A stretch of DNA of 64,000 nucleotides from Chthonomonas sp. (GCA_016788115.1 JAEURR010000005.1:124001-188000), one strand, 5' to 3'. Shown: positions 16,884-26,589, counted from the first letter of the stretch. The notes: generated by a model from the letters alone, not told the origin. A program made the numbers and translations.

Positions 16884-17762
16884 ATGACCGCGCTGCTCGC
16901 TGCTCTCATAGTTGTCATCCCGCCCACCATGGCGACGCGGAGCATCGCCCCGTGGACAACCCCTTACCCCGGTGAAAAATTGTCCATGACCGTGGGCGTG
17001 AACACCTTCACCCTGTACATCCCCAACACGTGGAAACCGCAGCAGAACCTCTCCATCCAAGTCCACTTCCACGGTCCCGACTGGCACATGATCCAGGAGT
17101 CCATTGATCGTGGCAGCACCGACCCACTCATCAGCAGCTACGCCGGCGAGGGCAGCACCGTGTACAAGAACCTGATGATCGCCCCCGGAACGCTGGAGTC
17201 GTGGCTGGCGGCAGCCATGGTTAAGCTCAAGGAGCGCGGCGCGCCGAGCAATGCCATCTTCAACGCGTACGACCTCACGAGCTTCAGCGCGGGTTATGGT
17301 GCGATCCGCGAACTGGTGCAACAGCCCACCGTTTTCAAACGCATTCGCAAAGTCGTGCTGGGAGACTCGATGTACGGCAGCCTCCAGTCGACTAACCCCC
17401 GCGTGCCGCTAGATGCGCACATTACAGTTTGGGAGCCTCTGGCGCGAGCGGCTATGCGCGGCGACAAGACCTTTGTGGTCAGCGTAAGCAGTGTGCCCAC
17501 CTCGACTTATGCCAGCAGTAGCGAGTGTCTGGACGCCTTGGTCAAGCGCGTGGGAGGGTCATGGGCAAATGCTGACCCGACTTGGCCGTGTTCTCAAGAC
17601 CCCAGCTTCCCCCTGCTTCGGTACTTCGAATCGCGCCGGTTCTTCGCCTGGCACTACGGGGGGTCTGACGCCGCTGCCCACAACACCCAAGCGCGTCACT
17701 TCGCCGATATCTGGAAGGCGATTGACCCGCCACGCCCCAAGTCGGTCCGCGACGGCTCTTAG
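16884..17762 (+). CDS. Secreted alpha/beta-hydrolase-like protein
   Basis: A 292-aa protein with a short signal peptide (MTALLAALIVVIPPTMA). I do not recognise the family precisely. Hydrolase-like features are a strand ending in VHFHGPDW, which resembles an oxyanion-hole HG, and SFSAGYGAIREL, which resembles a nucleophile elbow with Ser in S-A-G-Y-G. A following strand VVLGDSMYGSL and a late His region (FAWHYGGSDAAAHN) complete the picture. This would suit an exported esterase or peptidase, but the triad is not proven. I chose the ATG at 16884 because of the TATAAT box 6 nt upstream; the longer frame runs into the divergent msrA. gpmA follows on the same strand after 33 nt. Confidence 0.75.
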   Translation: MTALLAALIVVIPPTMATRSIAPWTTPYPGEKLSMTVGVNTFTLYIPNTWKPQQNLSIQVHFHGPDWHMIQESIDRGSTDPLISSYAGEGSTVYKNLMIAPGTLESWLAAAMVKLKERGAPSNAIFNAYDLTSFSAGYGAIRELVQQPTVFKRIRKVVLGDSMYGSLQSTNPRVPLDAHITVWEPLARAAMRGDKTFVVSVSSVPTSTYASSSECLDALVKRVGGSWANADPTWPCSQDPSFPLLRYFESRRFFAWHYGGSDAAAHNTQARHFADIWKAIDPPRPKSVRDGS

Positions 17763-17795
17763 CCTCGCCTGCAGACCCTCGGGTACAACCTGGGT

Positions 17796-18407
17796 ATGTC
17801 CAAACTCGTCCTCGTTCGTCACGGCCAGTCGCTTTGGAACCTGGAGAATCGGTTCACTGGATGGGTGGACGTCCCGCTCACCGCGCAGGGAATTGCCGAA
17901 GCGCGTCGAGCCGGGCAGATGATGCGCGCGGCGGGACTGACTTTTGAAGTCGCTTACACGAGTGTCCTGACCCGGGCGCAGACGACTCTGCAACTCATCC
18001 TTGAGGAGATGGGAGTGCAAGTCCCCACGATCCGAGACGTCGCCCTCAACGAGCGCCACTACGGCGACCTCCAAGGGATGAACAAGGACGATATGCGCGC
18101 ACAGTTCGGCGAGGAGCAGGTCAAGATTTGGCGGCGCAGCTACGACGTTCCGCCCCCCGGCGGCGAGGCCTTGAAGAACACGGCCGAGCGCACTGTCCCC
18201 TTCTTCGAGCGGTGCATCATGGGCGACATCCGCCAGGGCAAGGACGTGCTCGTCGTCGCCCATGGCAACAGCAACCGCAGCATCGTCATGAAGCTCGAGA
18301 ACCTGAGCAAAGAGGAAGTGCTTGAACTCAATCTTGAGACCGGGGTGCCTCTCGTCTACGACATCGAGCACGACGGCACCATCGCCCACAAGCAGACGCT
18401 CGCATGA
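17796..18407 (+). CDS. gpmA: 2,3-bisphosphoglycerate-dependent phosphoglycerate mutase
   Basis: Interconverts 3- and 2-phosphoglycerate in glycolysis. The 203-aa protein has the histidine-phosphatase signature [12 protein letters not shown] with phospho-acceptor His9. [29 protein letters not shown] and the second histidine in VVAHGNSNR follow. It is shorter than the E. coli enzyme (about 250 aa), lacking part of the C-terminal region, like other compact dPGMs. TACAAC lies 6 nt upstream of the ATG, close to the leaderless pattern but with C in place of the final T. Its stop overlaps the start of the next gene (ATGA), so the two are coupled. Confidence 0.93.
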   Translation: MSKLVLVRHGQSLWNLENRFTGWVDVPLTAQGIAEARRAGQMMRAAGLTFEVAYTSVLTRAQTTLQLILEEMGVQVPTIRDVALNERHYGDLQGMNKDDMRAQFGEEQVKIWRRSYDVPPPGGEALKNTAERTVPFFERCIMGDIRQGKDVLVVAHGNSNRSIVMKLENLSKEEVLELNLETGVPLVYDIEHDGTIAHKQTLA

Positions 18408-18901
18408 AGCGCGCGCCTCTCTGGGTCACGCTTGGCGTAGCGACGACATTCGTGGCGATTGCTCAAAGTCAGTTGGCTGGCCAGAGCGCTGGGTACAAGA
18501 GGGCCGAGGCAGCCCTACGATCCGGCGGTGCGATACCCAAGAGCGGCAAGGACTCCGCTGGGCGCTCGTACCTCGTCACGCAAGCCAAAGTCGGAGCGAC
18601 TACTCTGGATCTGCGCGTCACCCTCAGTCGGGACGACCGCATCGCCCTCTACGCGCTCAAACTGCCAGTGATTCGTGATCCGAAAAAGCTGACCCGAGAC
18701 CACCTCTTGCGCTTGTTCATCGAGAGCGGCGAGTACGGCGTGGCGTACTTCGCTTACAGCATGGCCGAGAAGCGGCTGGAACTCCGCGAGCCGGTCCCAA
18801 CCTCGGACTTGGGTCCGTCAACTCACCGCGACGCTGTCGCTCGGCTGGTGAACTTTGCGATGCTTACGCGCGCGATCTGGGATGACCCCGCGCTGAAGTA
18901 A
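18404..18901 (+). CDS. Exported hypothetical protein coupled to gpmA
   Basis: A 165-aa protein with an N-terminal hydrophobic signal ([19 protein letters not shown]). The mature part alternates strands ([35 protein letters not shown]) and helices ([53 protein letters not shown]). This layout is reminiscent of YbjN/type III secretion chaperone-like folds, but that is only a guess. The ATG overlaps the gpmA stop by 4 nt, so translation is coupled. Downstream, a small membrane-protein gene converges 7 nt after its stop. Function is unknown. Confidence 0.7.
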   Translation: MKRAPLWVTLGVATTFVAIAQSQLAGQSAGYKRAEAALRSGGAIPKSGKDSAGRSYLVTQAKVGATTLDLRVTLSRDDRIALYALKLPVIRDPKKLTRDHLLRLFIESGEYGVAYFAYSMAEKRLELREPVPTSDLGPSTHRDAVARLVNFAMLTRAIWDDPALK

Positions 18902-18908
18902 CGGGCTC

Positions 18909-19094
18909 TCAGTTACGCGAGGCGGCGAACCCGTTCGAACGTACTTCCAATTCGCTCAACCGCGAACGGACCGTGTCCGTCAGTTGGTCGGTCGCTTCTT
19001 CTTCGCGCTCCCTGCTGTCGGACCGCAACGCGAATGTTGCGATCAGCACACCGACCACAACTCCAATTCCAAAAAAAGTGATGCCCTTCGTCAC
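18909..19094 (-). CDS. Small membrane-anchored coiled-coil protein
   Basis: A 61-aa protein with a GTG start at 19094, one membrane segment (ITFFGIGVVVGVLIATFAL) and a charged helical tail (SREREEEATDQLTDTVRSRLSEL). Such one-helix proteins resemble YtxH-like stress proteins, but the sequence is too short for a firm family call. A GAGG lies about 15 nt before the start. The next gene upstream is the giant repeat protein, and a strong hairpin lies between them, so it is probably transcribed alone. Confidence 0.55.
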   Translation of the reverse strand: MTKGITFFGIGVVVGVLIATFALRSDSREREEEATDQLTDTVRSRLSELEVRSNGFAASRN

Positions 19095-19152
19095 CCGTGT
19101 TACTAACCTCTTCCTTTCATAACGCTTCCGCGGTGGAAAAGGTTCAAATGAA

Positions 19153-19185
19153 CGCGGCCCCCGAGCTTGATGCTCGGAGGCCGCG
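19153..19185 (-). terminator. Terminator of the giant repeat-protein gene
   Basis: CGCGGCCCCCGAGC and GCTCGGAGGCCGCG form a 14-bp stem with one mismatch around a 5-nt loop. On the minus strand it is followed by TTCATTTG. It lies 24 nt after the stop codon. Confidence 0.75.
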
Positions 19186-19208
19186 AGTCTCGATCGCCGG
19201 GTCCTGAG

Positions 19209-22200
19209 TTAGTTCAGGTTGCGCTCGATGTAGAGGGTACTCGTGATCTTCGTATTCGTCGAGCGAACCGTCGCCGTGATCACGACACCGACGAGGCGCG
19301 TGACCTGGGCTGTTCCCACGTTGAACGTGATCGTCTTCGTACCAGCCGGGACCGTGACTGACGCCGGCATACTGACGAAGCCTGGCTTGTCGGCGCTCAG
19401 GTCAATGATCAGACCGCCCGCAGGAGCGAACTGGGTCAACGTCAGAGTCGCGGTCGAGGTCAGACCACCCTTGACGATCGACGGGTTGAAGGTCAGCGAC
19501 GCGATGGTCGAGACCGAGACCGTGATCTGGGTGCTCTTCGACTGAGATCCGTTCGTGGCCGTGATAGTGACCGCCACCGGCGCAGACACCGGCAGGGTCG
19601 TAACGGTGAAGTTCGCCGTCGTAGCGCCAGACGCCACGGTCACCGTTGCCGGGACCGATGCCGCGCTGTTGCTACTCGACAGGTTGACCACCAGACCACC
19701 CGTTGGCGCAGCCGCGCCGAGGGTCACCGTACCGGTCGCCGTTGAACCACCGATTGGGCTCGTCGGGGCTACCGTGACCGATAGGAGCTCTGGAGCTCTT
19801 ACGGTCAGGTTGGCTTGGGCGGTGAAGCCCGTTCCAGCGGTCGCTGAGACAGTTCCCACCACGTCGCCGCCGACCCGATTCGTTGTAATCGTGAAGCTGG
19901 CCGTGTTCGTGCCTGCCGGGATCACGACGCTCGTCGGGACCAAGATCGCCGAGTTGTTGCTGCTCAGATTAATGGTGAGTCCACCATCCGGAGCCACCTC
20001 GACACCCGCAAGGGTAATCGTTCCCGTAGTGGTCGAGCCACCGGTCACGACGTTCGGGCTGATGACCAAGCCAAAGCTCAGTGCACGGACCTGGAGCGTC
20101 GCCGAAGGCGTCGCGTAACCCGGCTTGTTCGCGGTCACGATCAGGTTCTGCGTCGTACTGACACCGAACGTATTGATCGTAAACGTGCCGGTAACGTCGC
20201 CCGGGCTGATGAAGACACTGGCGGGAGTCACCGTTCCAGCAGTCGTATTCGAATTCAAGAGAGGAATCGTGATTCCGCTCGGGCTTGCAGGACGGGCGAG
20301 GGTGACCGTACCGGTTACCGAAGCGCCGCCGAGCACGCTATTCGAACTGAGCGTGATGCTGACGATGTTGTTCCCTTCGATGATGAGCGACTGAGTGACG
20401 GACGTGCCGCTCAGCGATGCCGTGATCGAAGCAGCGATGCTTGTTCCCGTTACAGCCGAGGTACCCACCGTAAACGTCGCCTGCGTCGCCCCCGCCGTCA
20501 GCGGGATTGTTGCAGGGATCGTCACCGGTGCACCAGCCTGGCTGAGCGTGATGGACATACCAGCCGCCGCTTTACCATCCAAGAACACGGTGCCTACCGA
20601 CGACTCGCCGCCATTCACCGTGCCCGGCGAGAACGAGAGCCCCACTACCGTTGCGGGTAGTAGTCGAAGCGCCTGGCCAAACCCGATACCATCGAGCGAC
20701 GCGCTGAGATTTACGTCAGTCGGAGCTGCAACGCCCTGAGTATCGATGTTAAACGTCACGCTTTGCTGACCTTCGGGAACGGTAATTGTCGCCGGAAGAC
20801 TGACGAGCGTGCTGTCCGAAGACAGGTTGATAGTAATGCCACCCGTGGGTGCAACTTGGAAGAGCGTCACCGTGCCTTGAAGCGTGTTGCCACCGGGCAA
20901 CTCGTTCGAGCTCAGTGTGAAGCTATCGAGCCATGGGCGAACGTTCAGGCGGCGCACCAAGAAGTCGCCGTTCAGTTCAGCGCGTACGTCGCACGAACTG
21001 GGAACCGTCACCGGTCGCGAGAAGACCTGGAACGTCCCTACCGATTGGCCCTGAGGAATCGTGATGCGAATGCTCGTGGCGCCACCCACCGAAAGACGGG
21101 CGACCGATGGCTGGAGAACACGAACAGTAACCTGGGTCCCTCCCGCTGGCGCAGGATTCTGAAGGAATACTGCCCCATTGGACACGGCACCGCGTCCGCC
21201 TGCGATGAGATCCGGGGTCAACGTCAAGTCGGCAAGCGCCGGTAGCGCGATGCGCAGTTTGACGAGGAAACCGTCACCCGAAAGGTCTTCGTTGGTCTTG
21301 AACCCGAGATTCGTGATGAATCCGTTAGGCAAACCAATGGACTGACCGGCAACTGCACGGTTGGGCAGATTTGCTTGACCCGGGTGCGTGTTCAGCACTG
21401 CGGGATTGCCCTGCAGTCCAGGCCATCGCACGTCGGCAAAAGTTGTGAACACCCGATTCTCTGGGTTGTTGGCAGTTACCACCGAACCCATGCCAGCTTC
21501 GGTGCCGTAGGACAGGCTATAGCCGGAGAAGACGCTGAAGAAGTTGAGGTTCGTCAGATCCATCAGGTGGTATCCACCGGACTCGTACTTACCTCCAACG
21601 AAGACTCCGTCTGTAGCATCAACGCGAACCGAGAAGACGTCCTCGTTTCGATCCATGCCCAAATAGGAACCGTAGAGCAGCCCCGTCGCGCCTGAGTTCA
21701 AGACGCTGAGGAACCCTTCGGTACCCATCGTGGCATCGAAGAAGTGATGCTTCATCTGCAGTGCGGCTGCAACCGCGCCTGTGCCATTGCTATACGTCGG
21801 GTCATCTGCGGCCGTCTGGTTAGGTACCACAGGCCCGACGGGAGTTGTTCGAATGGTGCCCTGAGTAATCGTAATCGGCATGGTCTGGCCGGAACCGTAA
21901 TCCATGCCAACCACGCCACCGATGTACGCGTTACCCCGACTGTCCACGGCAATGGTCCGCGGCTGGACCGAACCCGAAGTTTGCAGGTTCGTGCTGTAAA
22001 CAAGTTGAGAAGCGTTCGGGTTGATCTTCGTCACCGTCACCACGCGGTTTGCGGAGAAGATCTGGCCAAAGGCACTGGCAGTTCGCGGGAAGTTAAACGA
22101 GCGAGCGATGCCCGCGACGTAGGCGTTCCCCAGAGCGTCAACTGCGATGGCGCAGCCATCGTCCGTGCCCGAGCCACCAAGCACTGCGCTGTAAACCAAC

Positions 22201-24620
22201 AGGCCCGTCGTATCGTACTTGCGCACGAATGCATCGCGGAATCGGATGAGGTTTCCGTTGGTGAAGACACCGGTCGTGGTTGCAAACGTCGTCGAGGCAG
22301 GGCCCGTTGAGACGTTTTGCGTGGCAAGAACCGATCCGGTGACGTAAAGCCCGCCATTCGAATCCATGGCTGCACCAGCCAACACGGACGCCAATGATCC
22401 TGCGATGTACTGCGAACGCGGCTGGTCCACGGCAACCGTGTTGGCCCCGTTCGTGTACGTGAACTGAGTGAAGTAACCCGCTTGTCGCGGCAGCGAAGCG
22501 GCAGTCATCAAGTCGATGGGGCCGAGCGTGTTACCGAGAACCGTAATCTGAACTTGACCTGCGGCGCTTGGGAACGGCCGAACCAACATACTGCTGAGTC
22601 CGGTCGCAAACGAATCCTTACCGTCGACGTACTTGACGACTTCTGTTGTAAGCGGATCCAACTGGCCCGCCGACTTTGCCTCGAAGCGCATCAGGAAAAC
22701 GCGGGACTGACTGCTCAGGTCCGGGTAGATCGCCCGGTGATCAAGCAATCTGCTGTTCGGAGTGTTCGTCGATGGATACGCCGCAAATGAGAAACCGGCA
22801 CCGGTGTCATCGATCTCAAGCGATCGCTCATCGGTGTAACCCGTGTAGTAGCCGCCCAAGAGTCGGGTCGGCGCAGTGAAGTCGCTCGCGAAGACGCTCC
22901 GATCTGTTTGGTTCGCGTCGCGAGTTTCGATGGCGATGCGCTGCACATTCTGATCAGGATTGATCTGGAAAGTAACGATGTCATCCGGCAGGTTGCCTGG
23001 ATCCACATTGACCTTATCACCAGGCAAGCTCACTGGAGCCTGAGTGAAGGCAGCACGAATGGCGGCGTCTGAAGCATTCCAGGCCATCCAGCGGGATTTT
23101 GTCACCGTCCCGTTTCGAGTGATCGAAAATCTGAACAGACCGCCGTTTGGCTTCAGCCCGAAGTCGCCATAGAAGTTGCCAGCATCGACCGAGTTGTCAG
23201 TGCCCGCAACCCAACCCACGCCGAGATTGCCCAATCCGTCATCCACAATAGAGTACGGCTTCGTCGGACAGTGGATCACGACCGGCTCGGCCAAGTTCTC
23301 GCCCGAAGCGAGGGTAATCACCAAGCGATCGTCCGGAAGTTGCCCGCCGGTCACGAGGAAACCACCCGCGGGTGCGCTGCCCAATGTGTTCAGCTCGGCC
23401 TGGATCTCCGCGTCGGTCGCGTCGAAGTCGATGGCCTGAGTGAACTCACCGCCAAAGCTCATGACGAAGTTGCCACCCGTGGGTGGGCCTTCGTACACGC
23501 CTGCCTGGACGATTTGGAACGGGGCGCCCTTGAACCCAAAGCTGGACTCGCCAGCGAGCCAAAGGTTGCCGTATTGGTCGACCTGCAGGAACTTGCCGAC
23601 GTCGTTGCGAAGTCCGCCGAGGTAAGCGGCATAGCTCACGTCATAAGCGTCGCCGGTCAGAGCAACGACAAACGCGTCGTTCAGGTCGGCTCGGTTCAGA
23701 CTGTAGATACCGGTGGTTATCGGGAAGAAATCGGATTCGGTCGAACCGGTGATGTACACCTGACCGTTATTGTTCGAGATCGAGTCTCGAACCTCGTCCG
23801 AACCAAAGTCGCCGCCGACGTACGTGCCGTAAACGACCGGGTCGATCACGAGCGGAAGGTTGCGGTCGTACGACCCAAGGTCGATGCCCACCGAGTTTTT
23901 GCCCGTCACGCGGAACCGCGCACTGACGACCGACTTGCGGCCGTTGACCGTCTGGTAGACCTTGAGGCCGGCTTGGCGGACCGTGCGGATCGAGGTGCGG
24001 ATGAGCACGTCACCGGCGGAGTCCACTTCGATGCCCGAGGCACCTTCAAAAACGATCGAAGCTCCAGCGGGATCGGCGCCGGGCTTCAGGATGAGGTCAT
24101 ATCGAGGTTCGGAACCGTCAAAGTAGTACCGCGCATCCATGCCACGGCCCAGATTGGTGATTTGCGCTTCTTTGAAGCTGGGTACGCCCACGTGGTTCTT
24201 ACCACGGTAGTAGAGGTAATCCGTCTTGTGCGCTGGCTCACCGACGCCACGGGCCACAGGCGCGCCGGAAACGGCACCCGTGAACTTCATGTCGACGACC
24301 TGACCGACTCGCTGCGTGTCCTGATTCACAAAGACGTCAAGTCGGATGCCCTGCTCGGTGATCCAGTAAGTCATCCCAGGGCGGCCTGCGCGGAAGAGCG
24401 CTCGCTCATCCCATTGGCCGTCATTGCGAACAAACACGTTTTGTCGCGATGCGCGCAATGCGTCCGTCGGAGACTTGACGCCACCGACCGCGTCCAGCAA
24501 CAAATTCCCACCCTTCTGGGGGGCCACCGATGCGTCTTGTGCCACTGCCATGGACGGGGCTGCTGCCAGCACACCCATCGCAACACCAAGCGCGAGAAGT
24601 CCTTTACGAATTCCGATCAC
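19209..24620 (-). CDS. Giant secreted SBBP and Ig-like repeat protein
   Basis: An 1803-aa secreted protein. The start is the GTG at 24620, because GAGGTGG lies 5 nt upstream and the signal peptide (IGIRKGLLALGVAMGVLAA...AVAQ) begins there. An N-terminal beta domain (about 50-280) resembles the domain that precedes SBBP repeats (FVRNDGQWDERALFRAGRPG...YDLILKPGADP). Beta-propeller (SBBP) units follow, e.g. VYGTYVGGDFGSDE and YSAVLGGSGTDDGCAIAVDALGNAYVAG. From about residue 1130 to the end, some seven to eight Ig-like repeats of about 90 residues run to the C-terminus. No sortase, PEP-CTERM or type IX sorting tail is visible. It is probably a surface or matrix protein. A strong terminator follows. 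Confidence 0.85.
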   Translation of the reverse strand: MIGIRKGLLALGVAMGVLAAAPSMAVAQDASVAPQKGGNLLLDAVGGVKSPTDALRASRQNVFVRNDGQWDERALFRAGRPGMTYWITEQGIRLDVFVNQDTQRVGQVVDMKFTGAVSGAPVARGVGEPAHKTDYLYYRGKNHVGVPSFKEAQITNLGRGMDARYYFDGSEPRYDLILKPGADPAGASIVFEGASGIEVDSAGDVLIRTSIRTVRQAGLKVYQTVNGRKSVVSARFRVTGKNSVGIDLGSYDRNLPLVIDPVVYGTYVGGDFGSDEVRDSISNNNGQVYITGSTESDFFPITTGIYSLNRADLNDAFVVALTGDAYDVSYAAYLGGLRNDVGKFLQVDQYGNLWLAGESSFGFKGAPFQIVQAGVYEGPPTGGNFVMSFGGEFTQAIDFDATDAEIQAELNTLGSAPAGGFLVTGGQLPDDRLVITLASGENLAEPVVIHCPTKPYSIVDDGLGNLGVGWVAGTDNSVDAGNFYGDFGLKPNGGLFRFSITRNGTVTKSRWMAWNASDAAIRAAFTQAPVSLPGDKVNVDPGNLPDDIVTFQINPDQNVQRIAIETRDANQTDRSVFASDFTAPTRLLGGYYTGYTDERSLEIDDTGAGFSFAAYPSTNTPNSRLLDHRAIYPDLSSQSRVFLMRFEAKSAGQLDPLTTEVVKYVDGKDSFATGLSSMLVRPFPSAAGQVQITVLGNTLGPIDLMTAASLPRQAGYFTQFTYTNGANTVAVDQPRSQYIAGSLASVLAGAAMDSNGGLYVTGSVLATQNVSTGPASTTFATTTGVFTNGNLIRFRDAFVRKYDTTGLLVYSAVLGGSGTDDGCAIAVDALGNAYVAGIARSFNFPRTASAFGQIFSANRVVTVTKINPNASQLVYSTNLQTSGSVQPRTIAVDSRGNAYIGGVVGMDYGSGQTMPITITQGTIRTTPVGPVVPNQTAADDPTYSNGTGAVAAALQMKHHFFDATMGTEGFLSVLNSGATGLLYGSYLGMDRNEDVFSVRVDATDGVFVGGKYESGGYHLMDLTNLNFFSVFSGYSLSYGTEAGMGSVVTANNPENRVFTTFADVRWPGLQGNPAVLNTHPGQANLPNRAVAGQSIGLPNGFITNLGFKTNEDLSGDGFLVKLRIALPALADLTLTPDLIAGGRGAVSNGAVFLQNPAPAGGTQVTVRVLQPSVARLSVGGATSIRITIPQGQSVGTFQVFSRPVTVPSSCDVRAELNGDFLVRRLNVRPWLDSFTLSSNELPGGNTLQGTVTLFQVAPTGGITINLSSDSTLVSLPATITVPEGQQSVTFNIDTQGVAAPTDVNLSASLDGIGFGQALRLLPATVVGLSFSPGTVNGGESSVGTVFLDGKAAAGMSITLSQAGAPVTIPATIPLTAGATQATFTVGTSAVTGTSIAASITASLSGTSVTQSLIIEGNNIVSITLSSNSVLGGASVTGTVTLARPASPSGITIPLLNSNTTAGTVTPASVFISPGDVTGTFTINTFGVSTTQNLIVTANKPGYATPSATLQVRALSFGLVISPNVVTGGSTTTGTITLAGVEVAPDGGLTINLSSNNSAILVPTSVVIPAGTNTASFTITTNRVGGDVVGTVSATAGTGFTAQANLTVRAPELLSVTVAPTSPIGGSTATGTVTLGAAAPTGGLVVNLSSSNSAASVPATVTVASGATTANFTVTTLPVSAPVAVTITATNGSQSKSTQITVSVSTIASLTFNPSIVKGGLTSTATLTLTQFAPAGGLIIDLSADKPGFVSMPASVTVPAGTKTITFNVGTAQVTRLVGVVITATVRSTNTKITSTLYIERNLN
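19212..21245 (-). repeat. Tandem Ig-like repeats in the giant protein
   Basis: About seven to eight degenerate protein repeats of 85-95 residues. Each has a start like LTLSSNxVxGGxxxxGTVTL, a middle xAPxGGLxINLSS, then VPATVTVPAGxxTxTFxV and an end xVxITAT. They are best conserved at the G-G, the APxGG and the P-A-T-V positions. Divergence at the DNA level is high, so no recent expansion is evident. Confidence 0.7.
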
Positions 24621-24640
24621 CAATTCCACCTCGAATGCGC

Positions 24641-24646
24641 AGTATA
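24641..24646 (-). promoter_or_regulatory. -10 box of the giant protein gene
   Basis: TATACT on the minus strand, about 20 nt before the GTG start, precedes the Shine-Dalgarno GAGGTGG (24626-24632). I found no convincing -35. Confidence 0.4.
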
Positions 24647-24763
24647 ACTCTAGATTAATGCAAATGGGAACGCACAAGAGTGCGCGCCGCATGTTTGACG
24701 GTTATTCTCCCTGAATCGTGTTGCAATCTTTTGCAGAAATTTGCGGTTTCTCCGCAAAATCGC

Positions 24764-25858
24764 CTAGGCCGGGGTGAACTCGCCCTCTTGAACTGTCGCC
24801 TCAGACGACTCCCGGCCGATGGCCATGATGCTCGCTTGAGCGGCCAACTTGTTGGCGACTTGCCGAAACGCACGACTCTGCGCCTCCTCCGGGTGCGAGA
24901 CAATGCTAGGTTCCCCGCGATCGCTGCACTCGCCGATCGCCGGATCAAGGGGGATCGAACCCAGGTAGGGGATGCGTAGCGTGTTCGCCAGCTCTTCACC
25001 TGTCGAACCCGAAAAGATGCGGGCCTCGGTTTGGCAGCTTGGGCAAACGAAACTCGCCATGTTCTCCACCACCCCAATCAGCGGCGCGTTCAACCGACGA
25101 AAGAGCGCGGCGGCCTTTCCCGCGATGTTTGAGGCCACGTGGTGCGGTGTCGTCACGATCAGGACGCCACTGATGGGGGCAAGCTGAGCCAACGACATCG
25201 GGGCGTCGCCAGTGCCGGGCGGCAAATCGACCAGCAGATAGTCAAGCTCGCCCCAGTCCACGTCAGCCAAGAGCTGCCGGACAGTGCTCGCCACCATCGG
25301 TCCGCGCCACAGCACGGCCTGACCCTCTTCCAGCAGGAATCCGAGCGACATCATGCTGATGCCAAATTTCTCGATCGGGACGATCTTCTGATCCCGGGTG
25401 TAGGGGCGTGCATCGGCACATCCCATCATCAGCGGAATGCTGGGTCCATAGACGTCCGCATCCATCAGCCCCACCTTCGCGCCAGACTGCGCGAGCGCGA
25501 TCGCCAGGTTCATCGCCACCGTGCTCTTGCCCACCCCACCTTTGCCGCTCGCAACTGCGATGACGTTCTTGACACCGGGGACGAGGTCCTCGTTCTTCGG
25601 TTTGCGGGCGCGCACTTCGGCCGTCATTTCAACCGCGACCGCGGTGACACCCGGAATTGCGCGGACCGCCTCTTCGCACTGGCTCTTCAGTAGGTCCTTA
25701 ACGGGGCAGGCTGGGGTGGTCAGCACGACTTGGAACGTGACCTCCTGGCCCGAGATGACCAAATCGCGAACAAAACCGAGCGTCACGATGTCGCGATGCA
25801 AGTCAGGGTCCTGGACACTGCGCAACGCATCGAGAACTTGAGATTCGGTGACGGCCAT
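24764..25858 (-). CDS. mrp: Mrp/ApbC-family iron-sulfur cluster carrier ATPase
   Basis: A P-loop ATPase that carries Fe-S clusters to apoproteins. The 364-aa protein has an N-terminal MIP18/PaaD-like domain (residues 1-85, VQDPDLHRDIVTLGFV with TTPACPVKD) and a C-terminal ParA/MinD-type domain. Walker A is GKGGVGKS near residue 110. The switch motif MDADVYGPSIPLMMG and Walker B LLVDLPPGTGDAP follow. The cluster-binding CxxC is FVCPSC near residue 280. The ATG at 25858 is preferred because TACCAT lies 7 nt before it. pabA lies 14 nt upstream on the same strand, so read-through is also likely. Confidence 0.93.
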   Translation of the reverse strand: MAVTESQVLDALRSVQDPDLHRDIVTLGFVRDLVISGQEVTFQVVLTTPACPVKDLLKSQCEEAVRAIPGVTAVAVEMTAEVRARKPKNEDLVPGVKNVIAVASGKGGVGKSTVAMNLAIALAQSGAKVGLMDADVYGPSIPLMMGCADARPYTRDQKIVPIEKFGISMMSLGFLLEEGQAVLWRGPMVASTVRQLLADVDWGELDYLLVDLPPGTGDAPMSLAQLAPISGVLIVTTPHHVASNIAGKAAALFRRLNAPLIGVVENMASFVCPSCQTEARIFSGSTGEELANTLRIPYLGSIPLDPAIGECSDRGEPSIVSHPEEAQSRAFRQVANKLAAQASIMAIGRESSEATVQEGEFTPA

Positions 25859-25865
25859 ACCCACG

Positions 25866-25871
25866 ATGGTA
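25866..25871 (-). promoter_or_regulatory. -10-like box for leaderless mrp
   Basis: TACCAT ends 7 nt before the ATG of mrp. It lies in the 14-nt gap after pabA, so any -35 would be inside pabA. It may be an internal promoter or chance. Confidence 0.35.
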
Positions 25872-25872
25872 C

Positions 25873-26484
25873 CTACGCCCTCTGCGCGCGAAACGACCGA
25901 GTCCAGTCAACGAAGTTCTGAACGATCTGCAGTCCGTTCTCAGTGAGCACCGATTCGGGGTGAAACTGAACCCCCTCTATCGGCAAGCGCTCGTGACGCA
26001 GGCCCATGATCTCGTGATCGTCCAGCGAGTGCGCCGTGGCGATGAAACCGGCCGGCACAGTGCTCGAACGCACCACGAGCGAGTGGTAGCGGATGGCCGA
26101 GAACGGATTCCGCATCTTTGCAAACAGCCCCTGGCCATCGTGCTCGACGAGACTCGCCTTGCCGTGTTTGATCTGCCCTGCTTGCTCCACAACCCCACCG
26201 GAGACATGCGCGATTGCTTGGTGGCCCAGGCAAACGCCGAAGATCGGGACATCCAATGCCGCATGCCCACCGGCGAGCGCGGTCTCCAGAATGTTCAGGC
26301 AAACCCCCGACTCACGCGGCGTGCACGGCCCAGGCGAGAGCATGATTCCCTCCGGCCTAAGCGCTTCGATCTCCTCGACGGTGATCGCATTGTTCCGGAA
26401 GACGCGTACCTCTGCCTGGCACATTCCCAAATACTGCACCAGGTTAAACGTGAAGCTATCGAAATTGTCGATGACCAGGATCAC
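25873..26484 (-). CDS. pabA: Glutamine amidotransferase of anthranilate/aminodeoxychorismate synthase
   Basis: Supplies ammonia to the synthase subunit making anthranilate (tryptophan) or aminodeoxychorismate (folate). About 203 aa starting VILVIDNFDSFTFNLVQYLG. The class I triad is clear: Cys in GVCLGHQAI and His/Glu in GVQFHPES. LSPGPCTPRESG is the oxyanion-side loop. I prefer the GTG at 26484, where the family begins, over the ATG at 26526. No trpE/pabB lies in the window, so which pathway it serves (trpG or pabA) cannot be decided; the free-standing gene suggests a shared subunit. Confidence 0.9.
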   Translation of the reverse strand: MILVIDNFDSFTFNLVQYLGMCQAEVRVFRNNAITVEEIEALRPEGIMLSPGPCTPRESGVCLNILETALAGGHAALDVPIFGVCLGHQAIAHVSGGVVEQAGQIKHGKASLVEHDGQGLFAKMRNPFSAIRYHSLVVRSSTVPAGFIATAHSLDDHEIMGLRHERLPIEGVQFHPESVLTENGLQIVQNFVDWTRSFRAQRA

Positions 26485-26571
26485 GGTGAAGCCGGTAGAG
26501 TACCGCGCGGCTCCCGCGCGAAACATGGAAAGAACCGTATGGGAAACATCCTCCGTCTGATCGCATAGAGG

Positions 26572-26577
26572 TACAAT
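26572..26577 (+). promoter_or_regulatory. -10 box of tRNA-Ser
   Basis: TACAAT lies 12 nt before the mature 5' end of the tRNA, consistent with a start of transcription near 26584. No good -35 is visible. Confidence 0.4.
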
Positions 26578-26589
26578 GGTTCGATCTGC

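Noticed and set aside
23271-24647. A 458-codon open frame antisense to the giant repeat protein
   Set aside because: Shadow; the opposite strand has a signal peptide and domain repeats, this one has none.
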